25,974 nucleotides of DNA, from the NCBI GenBank assembly GCA_028866595.1, contig JAGWHV010000005.1, positions 1 through 25,974 of the forward strand. Direction: 5' to 3'. Below are positions 1 to 6,885 of this stretch, in pieces. The stretch is from Patescibacteria group bacterium (lineage in GTDB: Bacteria; Patescibacteriota; Minisyncoccia; Phycocordibacterales; UBA6065). Under the pieces are notes generated by a model. It saw only the letters and a list, made by a program, of their open reading frames with translations, did no database searches and had not been told where the DNA came from. The position numbers were made by a program, and so were the translations under genes. Within the stretch, counting starts at the first letter, position 1. The number at the start of each line of letters is the position of its first letter.

Positions 1-19
1 GGCTTTTACTATTCTCCAT
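1..19 (-). CDS. Possible 5' end of a leaderless gene cut by the window edge
   Basis: Reading leftwards on the minus strand, an ATG at 17-19 opens a frame starting MENSKS that stays open to the edge. Six bases upstream lies TAGAAT (26-31), preceded by TGC, giving an extended -10. This is the same TANNNT-N6-start arrangement seen at ten other genes in the window, and it is the only reason for the call. Only six codons are visible, so no function can be proposed. It would lie downstream of, and on the same strand as, the KGG-repeat gene at 65-253. Confidence 0.35.
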
Positions 20-25
20 GAGCGC

Positions 26-31
26 ATTCTA
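26..31 (-). promoter_or_regulatory. Candidate extended -10 box (TGC-TAGAAT)
   Basis: TAGAAT on the minus strand sits exactly 6 bases before the ATG at 19. The spacing matches the leaderless promoters described elsewhere in this window. No convincing -35 was found. Confidence 0.4.
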
Positions 32-64
32 GCAGATAAAAGCCAGAGAGAACAACGCTCGGGC

Positions 65-253
65 TTACTGCCCCTCATTCTCCGCCCCTTCTTCCTTGTT
101 TTGCTCTTTGTCTTTTTCGTCCTGGTCTTTTTGGTCTTTTTTCTGATCGTTAGCGTGATCGTGCTGATGACCGTGGGCCTTGCCGCCCTTGGAAGCGATT
201 TCTTTGCGCTTTTCTGGGTCCATCGAAGCGAACCCCCTGTCTGAAGTTGCCAT
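65..253 (-). CDS. KGG-repeat stress-type small hydrophilic protein
   Basis: A 62-residue protein starting MATSDRGFASMDPEKRKEIA and followed by SKGGKAHG. This is the KGG motif of the GsiB/con-10-like stress-induced family, whose members are very hydrophilic and tied to desiccation or general stress in other bacteria. The rest is a low-complexity tail of His, Gln, Lys, Asp and Glu (about residues 30-62) with no hydrophobic core, so it is probably cytoplasmic and disordered. I chose the ATG at 253 because the KGG unit usually sits near the N terminus; the frame is open further upstream to 388, but that stretch does not look like protein. Neither a clear Shine-Dalgarno nor a -10 at leaderless spacing is visible. 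It is divergent from the phospholipase D gene. The family call is fairly secure; the physiological role is inferred. Confidence 0.75.
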   Translation of the reverse strand: MATSDRGFASMDPEKRKEIASKGGKAHGHQHDHANDQKKDQKDQDEKDKEQNKEEGAENEGQ

Positions 254-362
254 ATTGTTCTGGTTATCTTTATGGTTACCTTGGTAATCCCGTCTGCGAT
301 GAGTAATACGCATGAACAGCACCCATTTCCATTCAACGGACGTACTTGATATAACTATGTCA

Positions 363-1694
363 ATGGCACGAGACGACCACAACGGCAAGAAACCGCGTCA
401 TAAGGGTTCCGGCATCATTCTCCGAGCGCTCGGGGCCATATTCGTGCTCGTCATATGCATGCAATTCCTCTATCTACCCGACAAGGACGAACGGCCTCTC
501 ACCGTCTCGGCGCCCCTCGTCGCCGGCTCGCCGGAATTCATGACAGCCCTGTCGCGGCTCATTGACGCGCCGATCGAGCGGGGCGAAGCGGTCACCCCGA
601 TAGACGACGGCGCCCAATTCGAGCCGATACTTCTCAAGGCGCTCGACGCCGCTTCGTCGTCGATCGATTTCACTACCTATCCCTGGGCGAATGGCGCGTT
701 CTCGAATAGCGTCTTCGCCGCTCTCACCCGCGCGGCGAGCCGGGGCGTAGAGGTGCGGGTCCTCATAGATGCTCTCGGCGGCCATACCACTCCGAATAAT
801 CTCATCGCCGCCCTTCGCGCGGCCGGCGGCAAGGTCGCGATATATCATCCTTTTTCTATCCTTGATCCGATGCAATTCGATTCGCGCGATCATGTCCGAT
901 CGATCGTCGTCGATGGCAAAGTCGGATTCCTCGGGGGTATCGGCATCGGCGATATCTGGCTCGGAGACGGCGTCTCCAAAGGCTGGAGCGACATGATGTT
1001 CCAAGTCCAGAGAACGATGGCCGAGAGCCTACAGAGCGCTTTCGCCGAAGTCTGGAACGAGACGACGGGCGAAGTCATCGCCGGGCCGCTCATATATCCG
1101 CCGATATCGGCGGCCGAGACGGCCCGAGAGACGAATCAGTTCATCCACGTCGTCAGCGTGCCTTCGGATTCATATCAACCGATCCGCGATACCTATCTCC
1201 TTTCCATCGGTTCGGCGAAAAAGACCCTCGATATCGTGAACGGCTTCGCTGTGCCGGACCAGGGCACGCTCGATATGATCGAGACCGCGGCCAAAAGCGG
1301 CATAGCAGTCCGCATGCTCACGCCGGGTCCGTCTACATATGCGCCGATCCTTCGTTATGCCTGGGAGGGCGACTATGACGCTCTCCTCAAGGCCGGAGTA
1401 CGGATATTCGAATACAAGCCGGAGATGATCCACACTAAACTCCTCATCGCTGACGGAGTTTGGTCGATCATCGGGTCCGCCAATCTCGACAGCCGAAGCG
1501 ACCTCTTAAACGACGAGAACGTCATGGGCATCGCCGACCCGAAGCTTGCCACCGCTCTCGAACAGGTATTCGAAAAAGACCTGGCGAATTCGACAGAGAT
1601 CACGCTCTCGGCATGGCAAGGCCGAAGCGTCCTCGAAAAAGGATTCACCGATGTCCGGGCGCAGTTTGTGCTCCTGTTCGCGAAGCAGCTCTAA
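363..1694 (+). CDS. Phospholipase D superfamily protein, cardiolipin synthase-like, membrane anchored
   Basis: With the ATG at 363 this is 443 residues. Residues about 17-38 form one N-terminal membrane segment after a basic stretch, so the bulk is expected outside. Two HKD half-sites follow, the hallmark of the PLD superfamily. The second is canonical (H357, K359, D364, followed by a GSANLDSRS stretch). The first reads H177-x-R179-x4-D184, with Arg in place of Lys. Two-HKD proteins of this layout include cardiolipin synthases, phosphatidyltransferases and PLD-type nucleases; I favour a cardiolipin synthase-like enzyme, but the Lys-to-Arg change makes activity uncertain. Start choice: TATAAC (350-355) is 7 bases before ATG 363, as in the leaderless genes nearby. 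ATGs at 357 and 312 are in-frame alternatives, the latter upstream of the putative -10. The 3' end overlaps the convergent DoxX gene by 50 bases. Confidence 0.85.
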   Translation: MARDDHNGKKPRHKGSGIILRALGAIFVLVICMQFLYLPDKDERPLTVSAPLVAGSPEFMTALSRLIDAPIERGEAVTPIDDGAQFEPILLKALDAASSSIDFTTYPWANGAFSNSVFAALTRAASRGVEVRVLIDALGGHTTPNNLIAALRAAGGKVAIYHPFSILDPMQFDSRDHVRSIVVDGKVGFLGGIGIGDIWLGDGVSKGWSDMMFQVQRTMAESLQSAFAEVWNETTGEVIAGPLIYPPISAAETARETNQFIHVVSVPSDSYQPIRDTYLLSIGSAKKTLDIVNGFAVPDQGTLDMIETAAKSGIAVRMLTPGPSTYAPILRYAWEGDYDALLKAGVRIFEYKPEMIHTKLLIADGVWSIIGSANLDSRSDLLNDENVMGIADPKLATALEQVFEKDLANSTEITLSAWQGRSVLEKGFTDVRAQFVLLFAKQL

Positions 1695-2202
1695 GGACCG
1701 GAAGGACATACCTGTCCGCTCCGATGTAACCGGCGACTTTCCACGCGAGCATCGTCCCTACGGCGAGGACGAAAAGTATCGGATTAGTGCTCACCGCACC
1801 GGCGAGGAGGTAATTGAGATTCATGAAAAGCCCAAAGAACGCGGCGATGCCCGTGAGAAATCCGATGACGAGGGCGATACCGACGAGAAGCTCGCCGTAA
1901 GAGACGATGTGCGACCATACGACTGGATGTGCAAGGACGACCGTGCGGAGGAATACGGCATACCAGCTCTGAACATCCGGATGCGCGCCGGCCGTCTTCT
2001 GGAGAGACCCTTGGAGAAAGCCCGAGAGGGCCGTGCCCGCCTGCGAGCCCGTCCAAGCAGGGCTCGTCACTTTTTCCCAGCCCGCCTCGATCCATTGCCA
2101 GCCGAGGTAGAGCCGGACGACGAGCCAGAACCAGGCCGCAGCCGTGGTGTTAAAGAGAAAATGGGAGAAAGCCGACTCTTCTACTGTGTAGCGCTTGGCC
2201 AT
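1645..2202 (-). CDS. DoxX family membrane protein
   Basis: 185 residues with four membrane segments. The first contains RLYLGWQWIEAGWEKV, a pattern typical of the DoxX/TQO-large-subunit family (quinone-linked redox proteins of uncertain reaction in most bacteria). The periplasmic-type loop at about 45-75 is followed by three further segments, with GELLVGIALVIGFLTGIAAF in the third. Length is normal for DoxX. TAAACT lies 4 bases before the ATG, suggesting a leaderless or nearly leaderless start; no Shine-Dalgarno is seen. The 3' end overlaps the phospholipase D gene by 50 bases in a convergent arrangement. Family membership is clear, but the electron donor or acceptor cannot be inferred. Confidence 0.85.
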   Translation of the reverse strand: MAKRYTVEESAFSHFLFNTTAAAWFWLVVRLYLGWQWIEAGWEKVTSPAWTGSQAGTALSGFLQGSLQKTAGAHPDVQSWYAVFLRTVVLAHPVVWSHIVSYGELLVGIALVIGFLTGIAAFFGLFMNLNYLLAGAVSTNPILFVLAVGTMLAWKVAGYIGADRYVLPVLRAASRTGAQTAPGHR

Positions 2203-2224
2203 GAATAGTTTAGTTAATCCGAAA

Positions 2225-2722
2225 CTAATAGCGCCAGTATAACACCAAGAAAAGGACGAAGGCGACTGCGCCGACTTGAGTAGCCACGCCGATCCAGGCT
2301 CTCTTAGTCTCGTTTTGGATAGCTATGTGAAAGCGCTCGAGCGCCTTGAATGGACCGTATGGCATCCGGAGATAGAGGAAATGAAAAAAATCCGGCAGGA
2401 GCCCGGCTGCGGCGCCGATGAGCGCGACGCGGCCGCCGACATGACCGATCAATCCCGGCGCCGCAAAGAGCATATACGAGAGAGCCACGCCCACGACCGC
2501 GTCGCCGCCGATCCGGAGAGCGTCGAGAGCAAGCCGCTTATCAAAGACGATCTTGCCCCCGATCATCGGATCGAGCGACGGCGAGGCGATCGGATAGTCC
2601 GTATGCGGAATGGCGTCGAGAACATAGTGGCTCACGAAACCGGCGCAGAAGCCGAGTATGGGATGGTCCGGGATGGCGGCGGCGATGGCTGCGCCCGTTA
2701 TCGCGTGAGCAGTGAGAGTCAT
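2225..2722 (-). CDS. YdjM-like membrane-bound metal-dependent hydrolase family protein
   Basis: 165 residues with about four hydrophobic segments. The N terminus has the spaced His and Asp residues of the LexA-regulated YdjM / PF04307 family: HAITG near residue 6, DHP near 19, and SHYVLDAIPHTDY near 31. A further acidic/His patch (GLLPDFFHF) lies in the second half. In this family these residues are thought to bind a metal in a membrane-embedded hydrolase, but no substrate is known. TATCTT sits 5 bases before the ATG, in the style of the leaderless promoters here. It follows the intrinsic terminator of the upstream gene (2757-2784), so it probably has its own transcript. It lies 22 bases ahead of the DoxX start, so the two may be co-transcribed. 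Confidence 0.75.
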   Translation of the reverse strand: MTLTAHAITGAAIAAAIPDHPILGFCAGFVSHYVLDAIPHTDYPIASPSLDPMIGGKIVFDKRLALDALRIGGDAVVGVALSYMLFAAPGLIGHVGGRVALIGAAAGLLPDFFHFLYLRMPYGPFKALERFHIAIQNETKRAWIGVATQVGAVAFVLFLVLYWRY

Positions 2723-2756
2723 GATGAAAGATATGATATCAGGCCCGACCTTCGAT

Positions 2757-2784
2757 AAAAAGTCCGGAGCATGGCGCCCCGGAC
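2757..2784 (-). terminator. Intrinsic terminator of the 2829-3404 gene
   Basis: On the minus strand a 6-bp stem (GTCCGG 2762-2767 with CCGGAC 2779-2784) is followed by a run of five T (plus-strand A at 2757-2761). It is about 45 bases past the stop codon of the upstream gene. Confidence 0.7.
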
Positions 2785-2828
2785 ACGTGAAGCTGTCTTA
2801 TCAACTGTCAGCTGGACCCTGGCGGGGT

Positions 2829-3404
2829 TTATTTGAAAAGCGAGCGAAGCGCCTGGGGAACCGACCGCCGACGCGGATCGTCCTCGAGCGAACGGAGCGC
2901 TATCCGGAACTTGTCGCTTGGGCTGCTGATGAGCCAAGCGCGGTGCTCTTTCCAAGCGCCATTCACGTAACAGATCCCTCGCATACAGCGTCTGTCCTCG
3001 CCGGCGGTATGGCACGTCCGCACCATCCGGAGATAGTTCGGATCGTTGTAAAGGCTGTCAGCCTCGTACACTGTGCCGGGAAACCAGACATGGTAGCGCT
3101 GGAGCCCTTCGGGGATGAGATGCTGATTCTCGCGTCTGAGCAAGAAATCAAGGACCGTCGCGTTATGCGGCAGACGGTCATCGATATTCTCGAGAAAAGC
3201 GAGCTCCGAGCCGACGTTCTTCCACGAGTCGGTGCGGAAAAGCCTTACATACCCGGGCTTCCAGGCGACGAACCCGGGCCGTACGTGCTTGACGAGCCGC
3301 CATCCTTCGGGAATGTACGGGTCGAGGTCGGCATCGATGCTCGCCTGGAACCTACCGAAGCCGACGCGAGAGACTACTTCTATTGCGCTGTTCTGGGTCT
3401 TCAT
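2829..3404 (-). CDS. Unassigned cytoplasmic protein with a Cys cluster
   Basis: 191 residues that I do not recognise. No signal peptide or membrane segment is visible. The N-terminal third (IEVVSRVGFGRFQASIDADL and following) looks like a mixed alpha/beta fold, and a Cys/His cluster CHTAGEDRRCMRGIC lies at about 131-145 and could bind a metal. The start is well supported: GGAGGAG, a full Shine-Dalgarno, lies 7 bases upstream of ATG 3404. That is unusual here, where most genes look leaderless. Its own terminator follows the stop. The start is 57 bases after the BAX-inhibitor-like gene on the same strand, so it may be read from that promoter or from a weak TATAGC at about 3423. Function unknown. 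Confidence 0.75.
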   Translation of the reverse strand: MKTQNSAIEVVSRVGFGRFQASIDADLDPYIPEGWRLVKHVRPGFVAWKPGYVRLFRTDSWKNVGSELAFLENIDDRLPHNATVLDFLLRRENQHLIPEGLQRYHVWFPGTVYEADSLYNDPNYLRMVRTCHTAGEDRRCMRGICYVNGAWKEHRAWLISSPSDKFRIALRSLEDDPRRRSVPQALRSLFK

Positions 3405-3460
3405 TATTGATCTCCTCCGTTAGCTATACGTTCCGTACAGCCATTCTGGGTGAGATCTTT

Positions 3461-4156
3461 CTAGTTTCGCCTGCGAGCGGTCAGATTGAGGATGAATATG
3501 AAGAGGTTGATGAGATCGAGATACAGAGTCAAAGCGCCGATGATCGCTTCTTTGCGCTCTGTCGCCTCGTCGCGGCCCATCATCTCGTTCAATTTGCGGA
3601 TTTTTTGAGTGTCGTGAGCGGTGAGGCCGACGAATATGAGAACGCCGAGGAACGAGATGACGATATTCGCCTGCTGGCTGGCGAAGAACATGTTGACGAC
3701 CATGGCGATGATGAGACCGATGAGCGCCATGAGCGCGAGGTGACCTATCGTAGTGAGATCTTTTTTAGTGAAATAGCCGTACGCCGCCATCACCCCGAAC
3801 GTACCCGCCGAGACGAGGAACGCATTGCCTATCGAGGCCATATCATATGCGAGGAATATCGCCGAGAACGTAAGGCCGTTCAAAAAAGCGTAGGCAAGGA
3901 ACGTCACGGCCGCCTGGGTCGGAGTCATCTTCCCTACTCGGCGAGCAAGATAGAATACGAGGCCTATCTCTATAACGGCGAGGACGAGAAAAACGATCGG
4001 GTTGCCGACGAATACGCCGACAAGCGCCGGGCTCGACGAGACGACGTAGGCTGTGACCGCGGTGAGAGCGAGCCCGGCGCACATCCAGCTGTATACCCTA
4101 TGGATAAAGCCTATATCTCCCGCCCGCGATGCGACTATGGTCTCTGTATGTGTCAT
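3461..4156 (-). CDS. BAX inhibitor-1 / YccA (TMBIM) family membrane protein
   Basis: 231 residues with seven predicted membrane segments, matching the bacterial BI-1/YccA/YbhL family in length and topology. Family signatures include the FLAYAFLNGLTFSAIFLAYD stretch and the C-terminal GLTAHDTQKIRKL motif, whose Asp is part of the di-aspartyl pH sensor in bacterial BsYetJ, followed by a final hydrophobic helix and a basic tail. Family members are calcium-leak or protease-interacting membrane proteins; the exact role here is inferred only. TATAAT lies exactly 6 bases before the ATG, predicting a leaderless message. The promoter is half of a palindrome shared with the divergent glycosyltransferase gene. 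Confidence 0.92.
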   Translation of the reverse strand: MTHTETIVASRAGDIGFIHRVYSWMCAGLALTAVTAYVVSSSPALVGVFVGNPIVFLVLAVIEIGLVFYLARRVGKMTPTQAAVTFLAYAFLNGLTFSAIFLAYDMASIGNAFLVSAGTFGVMAAYGYFTKKDLTTIGHLALMALIGLIIAMVVNMFFASQQANIVISFLGVLIFVGLTAHDTQKIRKLNEMMGRDEATERKEAIIGALTLYLDLINLFIFILNLTARRRN

Positions 4157-4162
4157 GCGGGG

Positions 4163-4196
4163 ATTATAACAGAATTTCCAGCGATTCTGTTAGAAT
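4163..4196. promoter_or_regulatory. Palindromic divergent promoter
   Basis: Arms ATTATAACAGAAT (4163-4175) and ATTCTGTTAGAAT (4184-4196) form a 13-bp inverted repeat with one mismatch and an 8-base centre. Each arm carries an extended -10 reading outward: TGT-TATAAT on the minus strand, 6 bases before the ATG at 4156, and TGT-TAGAAT on the plus strand, 8 bases before the ATG at 4205. No -35 consensus is present on either side. Confidence 0.75.
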
Positions 4197-4204
4197 GGAA
4201 CCTC

Positions 4205-5287
4205 ATGAATATAGTCTACGGAGTTTCAGGTGAAGGATTGGGTCATGCATTCGAAGCGAGAGAGATCGGCGCAGCTCTCGAACGGGCGGGTCACAGGTTG
4301 AAAGTCCTCACCTACGGAGAAAGATCCCTAGCCACGCTCTCTCGCTTCTCCCCGACACGGATCGAAGGCATATCGCTTCAATTCGGCAGAAATGGCATGT
4401 CCCTCATCAGCACAGCGATCAAAAACGCCGGCTGTATCCCTTTTTATATTCGCAACTGGAAGCGTCTAAAAAAAGAGATCGCCGAATTCAAGCCCGATGT
4501 CTTTATCACCGCCTATGATCCTTTTACAACGCTCATGGCTCATGCCACGCGAAAACCCCTCATAAGCATGGACAACCAGAACGAGCTCCTTTTCATACGA
4601 AAGCCCGCCGGAGCGTCATCTATCCAATTTCGCATCGCTCGGCTCGCCACCCGAGTCTGCACGTACGGTGCCGATCGCTATGTCATAAAATCGTTCCGCG
4701 CCGGCGAGAGAGCGACCTCGTCCAAAGCTTCCGCCGATCGGGCGAGATTCGTCTCGCCCCTTATACAAGAAGACATCCTCCGCCTCTCGCCCGAGACGGG
4801 CAAGCATGTCCTCGTCTATCTCACCAAGCCGAACGAGCGGCTCATCGAGATCCTCCAATCGCTTCCCCGCGAGCGATTCGTCGTCTATTGCGGCGGCAAG
4901 ACCGGACGCGAAGGCAATATCGAATACCGTGCGCCGGGCCCGAACTACGTTGAGGATCTCCGGACATGCAAAGCCGTCATCGGCACGACGGGTTTCTCTC
5001 TCGTGAACGATGCCCGATTCCTAGGCAAGCCATATTTCGGCGTGCCCCTTAAAAAACAATTCGAGCAGACATACAACGCCGTATTCCTCCAAGAATCGGG
5101 CATGGGCGACTTCTCCGAAGATCCGAAAAAGCCTGATATAGAGCGCTTTTTGAGCGACCTTCCTCGATACCGCGCCCATTTTGCCGACGTCCGCATCGAC
5201 CCTCATGACCAAGAAAAAACGCTCCTCTCGGCGATAGACGAGCTTGTGCCGGCGCGAAGCGTCATGCCTACAACTCTTCGAGCTTGA
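4205..5287 (+). CDS. MJ1255-like glycosyltransferase (GT-B fold)
   Basis: 360 residues. The start MNIVYGVSGEGLGHAFEARE matches the N-terminal loop of MJ1255/TIGR00661-type proteins, relatives of MurG and other GT-B enzymes that move a sugar from a nucleotide donor. The C-terminal half has the expected donor-site features, including YVEDLRTCKAVIGTTGFSLV (about residues 245-265) and the following GKPYFGVPLKKQFEQ, which resembles the acidic/Gln nucleotide-sugar contact region. No membrane segment is seen, so it is likely cytoplasmic or peripheral. The frame is open for 820 bases upstream, but that part is antisense to the BI-1 gene. ATG 4205 follows the divergent promoter. The 3' end overlaps the convergent membrane-protein gene by 20 bases. 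Donor and acceptor are unknown. Confidence 0.85.
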   Translation: MNIVYGVSGEGLGHAFEAREIGAALERAGHRLKVLTYGERSLATLSRFSPTRIEGISLQFGRNGMSLISTAIKNAGCIPFYIRNWKRLKKEIAEFKPDVFITAYDPFTTLMAHATRKPLISMDNQNELLFIRKPAGASSIQFRIARLATRVCTYGADRYVIKSFRAGERATSSKASADRARFVSPLIQEDILRLSPETGKHVLVYLTKPNERLIEILQSLPRERFVVYCGGKTGREGNIEYRAPGPNYVEDLRTCKAVIGTTGFSLVNDARFLGKPYFGVPLKKQFEQTYNAVFLQESGMGDFSEDPKKPDIERFLSDLPRYRAHFADVRIDPHDQEKTLLSAIDELVPARSVMPTTLRA

Positions 5288-5708
5288 AATGACGGAGGAT
5301 AGCCCGGTAGACATTCATGCAGAATAGAAAAAGCGAGAAAGCGATCGCCTGTCCGACGATAACGGACGTCTCGACCCAATGGCCTTGCCTAAGAAGGTAA
5401 CGAGAGACGAAATAAATAGACGGATCGTATATGAGAAAACCAAGAACGATCGCTGCGGGCGTGAAATAAGAGATGTCTTTGGCGAGATCGGCGGGCTTAG
5501 ATCGATAATCGCGGAACTTGTCGTATATGCGGGCAGCGAGCCAGAATATCGAGCCTCCGAGGAGCGTGCCTACGACAGCCCATACGGCGATCGCCGAGTC
5601 GTTCGATGTGAAATGCGAGCTGATATAGGCGAGAAGATTCGCCATGATGAGAGCGCCGAGCTCGCCGAATATGATCTCCTTGTTGAAATCGACGAAAGAC
5701 TTGTGCAC
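5268..5708 (-). CDS. Small polytopic membrane protein, unassigned
   Basis: 146 residues, four hydrophobic segments (about 14-30, 41-60, 83-100, 112-135), with charged linkers between segments 2 and 3 containing KFRDYRSKPADLAKD. It ends HFKLEEL. The layout recalls four-helix GtrA-like or related small membrane proteins, but no motif lets me assign a family. The start is GTG at 5708; TATACT lies exactly 6 bases before it, predicting a leaderless message. An overlapping ATG at 5710 is out of frame. Convergent with the glycosyltransferase, overlapping by 20 bases. Confidence 0.75.
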   Translation of the reverse strand: MHKSFVDFNKEIIFGELGALIMANLLAYISSHFTSNDSAIAVWAVVGTLLGGSIFWLAARIYDKFRDYRSKPADLAKDISYFTPAAIVLGFLIYDPSIYFVSRYLLRQGHWVETSVIVGQAIAFSLFLFCMNVYRAILRHFKLEEL

Positions 5709-5714
5709 ATCCGT

Positions 5715-5720
5715 AGTATA
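5715..5720 (-). promoter_or_regulatory. -10 box for leaderless start at 5708
   Basis: TATACT on the minus strand, 6 bases before the GTG start. No TG extension (CGC precedes it). Confidence 0.6.
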
Positions 5721-5743
5721 GCGCAGAAAACGGCGCCGACCCT

Positions 5744-6829
5744 CTACTGATACTCGATGAATATCGGCGTTGGCTTGAGGCCGAGGATTTGGGCCGGCGT
5801 CATAAGGCCAGGCGACGGCGGTCGAACGTCGTTTTTGTAGAAAAGCTTTATACCTGCGAACTGGATCGGCTCGCCTTTCACTACTTCGCCATAGATATTC
5901 GTCTTCCTCTCCGGCGTGCTCCAGCCATCCATGTTGACGACGATCTCGACCTCGGGCAAAGGCTTCACGTCCTTGTAATCGGTGAGCATGTCCGGCGTGA
6001 ATCGGTGGACGACGAGAATCTTTGGTGGCAGTCCGTGAGCATCGACGATGCCGGCGAGAAAACTAGCGGCGTAATTTATGTCGGCGGCGCTGAACGTGCC
6101 TATCTCTGTGCCCGGCGGCGCGCCGTCTTTCATCGAGAACTCCGGATCGATAGCAAGCTCGACGTTCGGCTCGGCGAGATATTTTTCAAGAAGGGGCAAC
6201 TCGGTTCGGAGATCGCTCAAGCCTGGCTGGACGTCGAGGAATGCGATGCCGTGAATGCTCGAGGCGAGAGAGATCGCCTCCTCGATCGCGCTTTCTGGCA
6301 TGCGCAAGCGGTATTTTCTGTCCGGACCGGGGTCTTTTTGGGCAGTGACGGCGATATAGTCGAGAGCCGGTATGACAGGAGTCGAGGGATCGGCCGCTTG
6401 CCAATCGGCGGCGACGCTTTCGAGCTTGGAGAGCATGATGTCAGGCGGATACTCGCCGAGTATGCCCATCTGGGTCGAAGCGAAATTGCCGTAATAGGCG
6501 ACGACTCGGTAGAAAGGCAGGATCGCCCCGTATCTCGGATACGCCGCCGAGACTGGCCATGGATTTTTCGGCGACCAGATGGAGCTCGACGTCGCCGTCC
6601 AGAGCGTGCTCGTCGCCGCTATACCCGTCGCCGCCGAGGTCGTGCCGTAGTTCGCGAGCGCGACCATTTCGTGGTTATAGGCGAATATGTCGAGCGCAGG
6701 CGGCGGCGCGGGCGGCGCTTCATACGTCGCCTGACCGGTCATGTACGCGCCGACGCCGACAGCGAGAGCGAGGGAGAGCATGAGCGCGGCATAGAGACGC
6801 GCTATTCTGGTTTCTTTTTTCGTAGCCAC
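5744..6829 (-). CDS. Membrane-anchored extracytoplasmic protein, unassigned
   Basis: 361 residues from a GTG start at 6829. A short basic N terminus and a hydrophobic segment at about 11-30 look like an uncleaved signal anchor. A Pro/Ala-rich linker (YEAPPAPPPALDIF) follows, then an Ala/Ser/Thr-rich stretch, then a compact domain with segments such as YGAILPFYRVVAYYGNF, IAFLDVQPGLSDL and VELAIDPEFSM. These alternating strand-plus-acidic motifs suggest a TIM-barrel-like fold of glycoside-hydrolase type, but I cannot name catalytic residues. It ends near the surface-type sequence IFIEYQ. Upstream, TATATC at 6 bases or TATCAT at 4 bases before the GTG would give a leaderless message. The intergenic space to divergent yvcK is only 56 bases. 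Function unknown; location outside the membrane is inferred. Confidence 0.75.
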   Translation of the reverse strand: MATKKETRIARLYAALMLSLALAVGVGAYMTGQATYEAPPAPPPALDIFAYNHEMVALANYGTTSAATGIAATSTLWTATSSSIWSPKNPWPVSAAYPRYGAILPFYRVVAYYGNFASTQMGILGEYPPDIMLSKLESVAADWQAADPSTPVIPALDYIAVTAQKDPGPDRKYRLRMPESAIEEAISLASSIHGIAFLDVQPGLSDLRTELPLLEKYLAEPNVELAIDPEFSMKDGAPPGTEIGTFSAADINYAASFLAGIVDAHGLPPKILVVHRFTPDMLTDYKDVKPLPEVEIVVNMDGWSTPERKTNIYGEVVKGEPIQFAGIKLFYKNDVRPPSPGLMTPAQILGLKPTPIFIEYQ

Positions 6830-6875
6830 GGGAATGATATACGTGGATATGTTACCACGACGCGCCGCCGGCCGT

Positions 6876-6881
6876 TATAAT
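6876..6881 (+). promoter_or_regulatory. -10 box upstream of yvcK-like gene
   Basis: TATAAT with only CCAC between it and the ATG (4 bases). This is slightly closer than the 6-base rule seen elsewhere, so the transcript may start at or just inside the start codon. Confidence 0.6.
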
Positions 6882-6885
6882 CCAC

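Noticed and set aside
1..44. Inverted repeat GGCTTTTA (1-8) / TAAAAGCC (37-44)
   Set aside because: The 28-base spacer is too long for a terminator, the arms are AT-rich, and it overlaps the candidate leaderless gene start. It may continue outside the window.
3383..4204. Long plus-strand extension of the glycosyltransferase frame
   Set aside because: It is fully antisense to the BI-1-like gene, is almost all charged residues with no domain, and lies upstream of the glycosyltransferase's own -10 and ATG.
5789..6880. 363-residue plus-strand open frame opposite the exported protein
   Set aside because: Arg/Asp-rich, without hydrophobic core; the opposite strand encodes a protein with a proper signal anchor and domain.
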